64,000 nucleotides of DNA from Aplysia californica (taxonomy: Eukaryota > Mollusca > Gastropoda > Aplysiida > Aplysiidae): the NCBI RefSeq assembly GCF_000002075.1, contig NW_004797352.1, positions 456,820 to 520,819 of the forward strand. The letters are read 5' to 3'. The notes under the pieces are model-generated. The model saw nothing but the letters and a program-made list of their open reading frames with translations, made no database searches and was not told the origin of the DNA. Both the position numbers and the translations under genes were made by a program. Positions 27,201 through 34,939 of this stretch are shown here, in pieces; position 1 is the first letter of the stretch; each line of letters opens with the position of its first letter.

Positions 27201-28930
27201 TGTGCAGTTTCCTCATTCACTTTAAACTTTGAGCTACCGTAGCATGAGTCGTGCCTTTCTGCTTATGCCAATGGTTCAGGGCGCCGTGAACGTAGTCACT
27301 GCATTTGAGATATTGGAAGGACTTCCGTAACGAGCGACCACCCCAACGAACACAATAAAGAAGAGACCTAACCCTAAACCACCTCAAGTAAGCCCTCTAT
27401 TCAGTGCTTTTTCAGTAGTTCCCATCCCCCTTATTTGAGCCTAGATCTAGATCTATATGTTTGATGTGCGGTGAGCGAGAGATATCAATGATCAAACCTA
27501 ATAACTGCAAAACATCAAATTATGGTAAAATCCTATTTTTATAACGTCAGGGGGGCAAGCCCACCTGAAACCCCCTTACTCTTGAGGCCAAAACCGTCGA
27601 ATAGTCATTGGGGGGTGGGAACTACCGAAAATTGAAAAAGTGCCCTCTATTCTACTACTACTGTCTCATAGTACTCATAGTGGTCGCTCGTTACGAAAGT
27701 CCTCCCGAAATATTTGATCTAATTAGGTTTAAAATTTTCTGGAAATAACCGATTTATGCAGTCGTTTGGTTGGGGGGGGGGGGGTACAAATCATTGTGAT
27801 CTGCAGCTAAAAATAGGCCTAGAGATCTAGATTCTACACAAGCGGATAGCTAGAGAACGACAGGTAAACGCCATTGGCCGATAACAGCCACAGTGCTTGA
27901 ATTAGATGTTCACGGGGGCATGCAAAAAGCCATGCGTACATATATCATAAATTCACAAATATCTCTTGCAGGCATTCTTCCATCCCTCTATCCTCCCCAA
28001 AACACACACACACACACACACATAAAACAACACACATATTTAGCAATGCCCACCGAGCGCGTTTTGTTCTGCCGATTTTTGGCCCCCGCAGCGGGTGTGT
28101 TTCACGGGACGCACTAACGCAAAGGTTGTTGTCTTCAACTCGCTCTCACGCCGCTTCTCGTGAATGGATATGAATGAAACTTGGCAGCCAATCAGAAAAG
28201 AGGTCAATCTAGTAGTATGCAGTTTGACAACATTGTACCCATCCTAGAAGCAGTCGAAAACGTTTGCGAAAGTGGTTGATGTGGTGCGCTTTGAAGATTT
28301 TTCGGAGCTGTGATTTGTCAAACTGACTGATACGTTGTACACCATTTTTCTTTATTCCCTTAAAATTTCAAGCTTCTGTGTTTAGCGGTTTTTGCGTAAT
28401 CTTTAAAAATGTGGGAGTAACTAAGGGAAAAAGCGGCATTGCCATTTGCGAACGACCTGCGGCTGGGAAATTTCCACTGAGTGACGTCATCAGCCATCGG
28501 TCGCCTCGGGCGCTACAAACGAGGCCCCGCTTATGTGAACCGGAAAGGGGGGGAAGGATACTTGAAAACTAAACGGGGGCCCTGACAACTTGCGTTTGTG
28601 TTGCATTTTAGTCACAATACAATAGATGTAGTCATTTTTATTTGCTTGATTGCATGACAGAAGAATAGAAATAGAAAAGCAAACATCTTGAGAACTGGTA
28701 TGGCATTGTGTTTGCGTTATGAAAGCCTATTCCCCCCTCTTGGGAAACCACACACTTGGACTCGTCCTGTTCGCTCTGTTTGGAAAAGTGAGGCATTAAG
28801 ATTGTTATTAAAGAGTATGGTACTTATTTAGTCAAGTCTGGGAAGATAGTCCCGTTTATACATTTTTATCGTTCACGCGCGCGTGCGTGAGTGCGCGCGC
28901 GTGCATGCGTGTGTGTGTTTGTGCGCGCGC

Positions 28931-28991
<61 letters not shown>

Positions 28992-31900
28992 GGGGGGGGG
29001 TGTAAATATGTTACATTTATTGTATGAGTTGTAGCCTACACATGCGAAATATTCCCATGACTTGTAAACTATATTATCTGAACGCAACTTAATCTACCAC
29101 ACAATAGGACACTGTCCAACAATATACACAGAGACGATCTTATTTTCTAACAAAGTATGCATGCTTTTACTAGTAGAGAACTGGATTTATTAGACTAATA
29201 AATCCAGCTCTCTATTTACATTTTTGTGACAAATTGATCCAGAGCATTGCTTGGCAAGGAGGAACCTTTTATGCTGCCAAGTTTCATTCAAATATCATGA
29301 CTTTGGGAGAACATATGACTGATAATCTTTGTAAATCTGTAAAGAACGCCACTTTTTTACCTGTTAATGTCTTTACAACTCAAAAAGTATGACAGATATT
29401 AAAAATCTGACTGCATGACTAGATTCTGCATTAAAAAATGTACTAGACTGCCAAGTTTCATTTACATATTCCAAGAAATAGGCGAGCTATGACAAATATT
29501 GTCTCAAAACGCACCGAAAACCGCCACATTTTTACCTATAAACGTCTTCATAACTCAAAAAATAGGATAGCTATGAAGAATCTGAAAGCAGGACTAGATT
29601 CTGCACTAGAAAATGTACTGGGTTGCCAAGTTTCTTTTAAATACTCCGAGAAATGAGCGAGTTATGATGAATATTGTCTCAAAACTCACCAAAGAACGTC
29701 CCATATTTTGGGGTTTTTTCATTATATAAAAGTGTACCAGAAATTAATTGATTAAAAAATCCGTAACTTTTTTGTTTATTGATGGATTTCAAAAATTCAA
29801 AAAGTTCCATGCTTGGTGAAGATAAAGCTACATAATGCACCTATTTGCAAACACTTTCTGGCAAAAAAAGGTTTTTCGTGGTCATTGCTACACATATTAA
29901 TAAAAATGGGCTACAACCCAAAACTTATATATACTATTTACTATGCATGTAAACCCCCCCCCCTCCCCACACACACACACACACATTTTTAAAATATACA
30001 TATATATTAGCAAATAAAATAAAGCAGCAGTCATTTTCTGTTTACCTACCGCCAAGATCTCGCTGCTACAATAAGGTTCATCTTCCTTTGACATGGCGTC
30101 ACTTTTCGCCTGATTTTGTTACCTCTAGTTAGCGTGACTCAGCAGTCCGCCGGAGCTCCCCGGCTCATGGTCACGGGGTTAATGAGCCCCGAAGTGACTT
30201 TGCCGGTGTCAGTTAGGAAGTTCACATTTTTGGCTATGTTTAAAACGATATAACTTCTTCCCCATCCCACACAGCAAACCATTACGCAGATGTACTAAAA
30301 GCTCAATGTCTTGATATTTATTCTGCGTGAGAATGATTAATATCTGTGACTTAGTTTTTGTTCTAGACAAGTGTTTGTAGAGTACCCAATTTGTCCTATT
30401 TTTGTTACAAACTTATGAATAAATGATTGTTAATTTTAAAAAGGCACGACAGATCTCTCCAAAATCTGTATTAAATTGACAATGAATATCATGTCTTTTA
30501 CCACGAGAAATCTTAAATCTGCTCAAGTAGTAATAGTCAAGTTATAAGAGAAGAAAGATGCATATCTGCATTTTTTAACTAAAGACGACCAGCGTGAGCT
30601 CATATTTTATTATTAAGCAAGAGAAAGTTACTCTGTGGTTGTTAATGAATCATGCTGTGTCTGTGGCAGCCTGCATACAACTAAAAAGATATGATATAAG
30701 CGATTGAAAAAACCCACAAAACCGTGTAAATACATGGGTAGAGATAACTTCTTGTATGGAATAAAAATAATGCCAGCTAACACATTAATTCTTAGTTTTT
30801 GTGTCGGAAATATGCGTGAACACAATTATAGTAAAGAAATCAGTCACTTTGTCATTTATTGCAAATGGTCATAGAAATGAAAAATAAAGCTGGAAAAGTT
30901 TGGTGCTGATTCAGTGTCCCTGGAAAGCTAGAAATTATTCTTATAACCCAATTACGAGAAGTCATCGAGGGCTATCATTCAGTCAACTTACAAAACCTAG
31001 ACTAAGCGTTTTAAGAAAAGTAATTTCTGGAGTGTAACAGATACTGTTCGAGTATTACATTGAAGATGTATTGTGGCACTAAAATCGATTTGTACTTTTC
31101 ATAGAGAAAGTTCATGGTAACTTTTATAAACTTTCAAGAAAATATGCGAATATTCCCGATTATATTAAAATTAGACATATAAAGTTGTATTTGGAGGAAT
31201 TACTTTATACCGAATCGAGTGCCCGATGGATAAAGTTGCAAAATTACACCTTTCTATTATAAGCCCAGATACCATCTTTTCTGAGTATCTGCACCAATGC
31301 TATGTCGTTCATGTTCCAAAAGTTCGACAGATTTTGTCGAGGCCGTTTTTTTATATTGATTTTTTTTCATTCACGCTAGTCCGAAAAAAAATTACAATAT
31401 AGCATTGCCGACTTCAGCGCGTCTAACGAAATAACCAGACAAGTTACGTCTGTTCTTTTTTGAGTCTCAAGAGCAGAAATGCGTTCTTTGGGTGCACTAA
31501 ATGAGAATTACCATAAATGCAAGGATACACCTAAAATTGTACGTTAAAAATTACCAAAAATTAAATCAACCCAAACAGAACGACGACAGGGAGCTGACCT
31601 CCATGACCCCGACGTGACAAGGCGCTCGGCGGGGAACCCCCTCAGCAACTAAAATTCCACTGCCGTGATGAATGCAGACCTTAATAATGACTAGATCTCT
31701 TGATCTCTAGTGTTGTAAATGAAACTCATTCATACTGTTAGTACCAGTAGCCTCAGTCATTTGAGTTAAAAAAGAAGTAGATTGTACAATGTACAGTACC
31801 AAAATCTTACCTTTAAAAGTGAGAATCTAATGCATCTAACTTTTTGCTTTATTTGCTGCTTTCATTCAACTCCTTCAACTTTCGTTCTCTTTTAGCATGG

Positions 31901-34870
31901 TGTACATCTTAGTCAAATCAATAAAACTACAGTAACTTCATAAACAAAATGCACAAGAAAAACTTTGAGACTCAAAAGTTACTGTTCTTGGCCATTTCCA
32001 AGAAATTATCCCTTCATAGGTCATAATATGATTGATCAAAATTTGCATCTCCTCCCATTTGGGCCCTTTAAAGCTCATTTGTTATTTTTAGGCCCCCATA
32101 ATTATTGTAGAACCATATTATTTTATCAGTTTATGCCTTTTCCTCCCTGGTTCAGCACTATTTTCAACATTATAAGGTGTATTTTTTTCTCTTTAGTTCG
32201 GAATCACAAACGTTTTGCAAATTCGTTTTTTTTACATTGATTTTTTATCCACCTCTGCTAGGATCATACATTTGTCCTCAACCACGAAGCCTTTGTACAT
32301 TTCTTTTGCTCCGCTATGGTTCACTGTCTACTACAACTTCACCTAGACCTAACAGTGCAGAACGTCAGCAAGCTGCTGCATAGTGCGTAATCTCTGTTGA
32401 CGAGAAAGCGCTGACACACGTGGCGAGAATAGGTCCCCTACCGGCTAAGTGCCTTCACAAGCAGACTCTCCGCTCGCGTCGCATGTCTAACCCAAACCAA
32501 ACCTGCCACTCTATATCCTAAAAATCAGGATCTCAGGGGAAAAAATCGGGATCAACGACAAATCACCAAGGCCAAGGTGACTAGCCAGCAGAATAAACAA
32601 TTTTCCAGGGGAGACCATAAATATATTATATCCATGTATAGGCCGTCTGCATTCACGCATGTGCTTTATTATTATTTTTTGAAATTTTGAAGTATTACAT
32701 CAAGGACTCCTAGTCCAAGTGTCTACTCCCCCCTTCCCACTGAAAGACACTTCAACCAGTGTGCATGAATTTAAGTTGACCCCGTCAACGGACGGCCCCT
32801 GACACACGTGGAACTCACACGCCGAAGTCGTGTCACGTGATGCAAACAAAAAATTGTAATTTTCTGTCTAAGATCACAAGTCAATATACTTGATCAACGC
32901 GCAGATTTTCCAGCCGCGGCAACAATCCGAAGATAGACGGACTGAGGGAATGATAGAAAGGAGAAAAGTGGCACAAAAAGTTCACCAGATTTTGATCAAT
33001 CTGCAGATAAAAAATGTACTGCTGACCAACCCCCAATGAATGCATGGGGCATAGCGGAATAATGGCCGATTGCAGGAAATGCGCAATCTGGCAGGTTTCT
33101 TCATAAACTATTGCCGAGAGAATTACTGTAAATATCCGTAACTTTTATACAAGACGAGTACGGATCTTCTGCTACGGAATTTCGGTAGTCCAACGCTGTC
33201 GCAGATTTTTACGGAGGGAGTTGGAGTTGATAATGATGAAGGAACAAGTACGGAACAAGTAGAAAGTACGAATTTCCGTAAAAATACGGAAGAGTGGAAG
33301 CACTGTTCTTCTTGCAGTCTCGAATTAGATCTACTCCATTTGCAGCTCAGAGTCCTATTGAGTCCAATCTCTTGCAAGAGCTTAATAAAATTTCTTGTGC
33401 TTACAAAACTTCAAAAGAAACGATCCGGATTGAAACTGTCGATCATTTGCACTGCGTCGTTGAACTTTGAACTTGCTTTCGTAGGTAGGCCTACTCTTTG
33501 TCTTAGACTCCAGTCTTTTTCTTCTTCTCAGTTTACATAGTGTACAGCATCAGAATCAATCTGGGCGGAAGAAGGGTGCTGCACAATAATAACTGAACAG
33601 TAGTTCTGCAAGTTGCAGAGAAAATAATCCGAGTTGGCACACTGCCGTTGTGTGCGGTCGTGTTGCCACCAACATGCGATTAAACGTAGAAAGACGCAAA
33701 CCATTTTAAGGTACGGCGCCCATCTTGTTTGACGTCAGACCAGGATACCCCTCCAATCATGTGACTACATCTAAGTATAGCCAACCACATGGCACGGCTG
33801 GATGGCACCAAAGATGGAAGGGTACGAAAATTGCCGTAAAGACGCTGGAGGATTGGATCTAGATCTAGATCTACACCCCCCCCCCCCCCCCCCCCCCCCC
33901 TCTCCTGCCTTCTTCATCACTAATATTTTTTTTTTTAAAACAACTTTAAAGCAGCTCTACAAATTATAATTTATGGGACTGTTGGTCAGTCGGGAGGAGG
34001 AGAAGAGAAAAAAAAATAGTCTTGGACCGGAATCGAACCGCTCCTTAAATCATTGCATGACTTCTAACGCAGACGCGCTGTCTATTCTGTCATCAGAACT
34101 TCCGAGAACGAGAGGTAGATTAAGCATTATTATAAGGCCGGCACTATTTCTCCGAACGTTCGGGAAAATAAAGCTGGGCACTATTTCTCCGAACGTTCGG
34201 GAAAATAAAGCTGGGCACTATTTCTCCGAACATTCAGAAAAATAAAGCTGGGCACTATTTCTCCGAACACTCTGAAATATCATCCTTTCCCCCAAATTTC
34301 GGATATTATATAGATCTATAATTATAGTATGGGCCTACCAAAGATTGTTCGTATACAATATGGTTCAATCGGTCCAAAAAATGTCCGCCGTAAATATTTA
34401 TATAAAGAAATGCTACAATTCCAAACAGTTTTTCGCTATAGATATGACGTGTTGCCTATGAAAGGTGCTGCTTTTAAACGTAATGTGTTGTGTTCACTCG
34501 TGTGCTGTCTAGATCTAGATCTACGGAGGGTTATTGATAACGACACATAGAACTGGCATCTGCGTTTGTCACTGCTGCGACCAATGTACTGACACTGGCA
34601 AGCCCCTTAATGTGTGTGATTCCATAATTTACATGTAATATCCTGTACTTTTTTTTAAATTACGCACATTTAGGGTTAAAACTGCCAATCTTCTTCGGAC
34701 AGGTGGACACACGCCCTTATTTGTTAATGTTTGTTGTTGTTTATGGGCTGTTCTAATTTTGATTTCTTTCTGTTGTGAAACCTTTCTTTTTCACGTTTTT
34801 ACACTCATCTAAAAATCTCATCTAGACTAGCTGTTGAAAATTGAAATAAATATAGACCCAAAAATTTGCT

Positions 34871-34939
<69 letters not shown>

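Noticed and set aside
26916-27242. 108-residue open frame
   Set aside because: It lies wholly between the inverted ends of a 419-bp MITE and shows no protein-like features.
28378-28572. 64-residue open frame as a first exon
   Set aside because: No recognisable signal, no supporting downstream exon on the plus strand and no family resemblance.
29274-29705. CRISPR array
   Set aside because: The units are 175 bp with no spacers of regular length, and the window is clearly animal DNA.
30096-31664. 1.57-kb repeat as a solo LTR
   Set aside because: No TG...CA edges, no short target duplication and no internal retroelement sequence in either copy.
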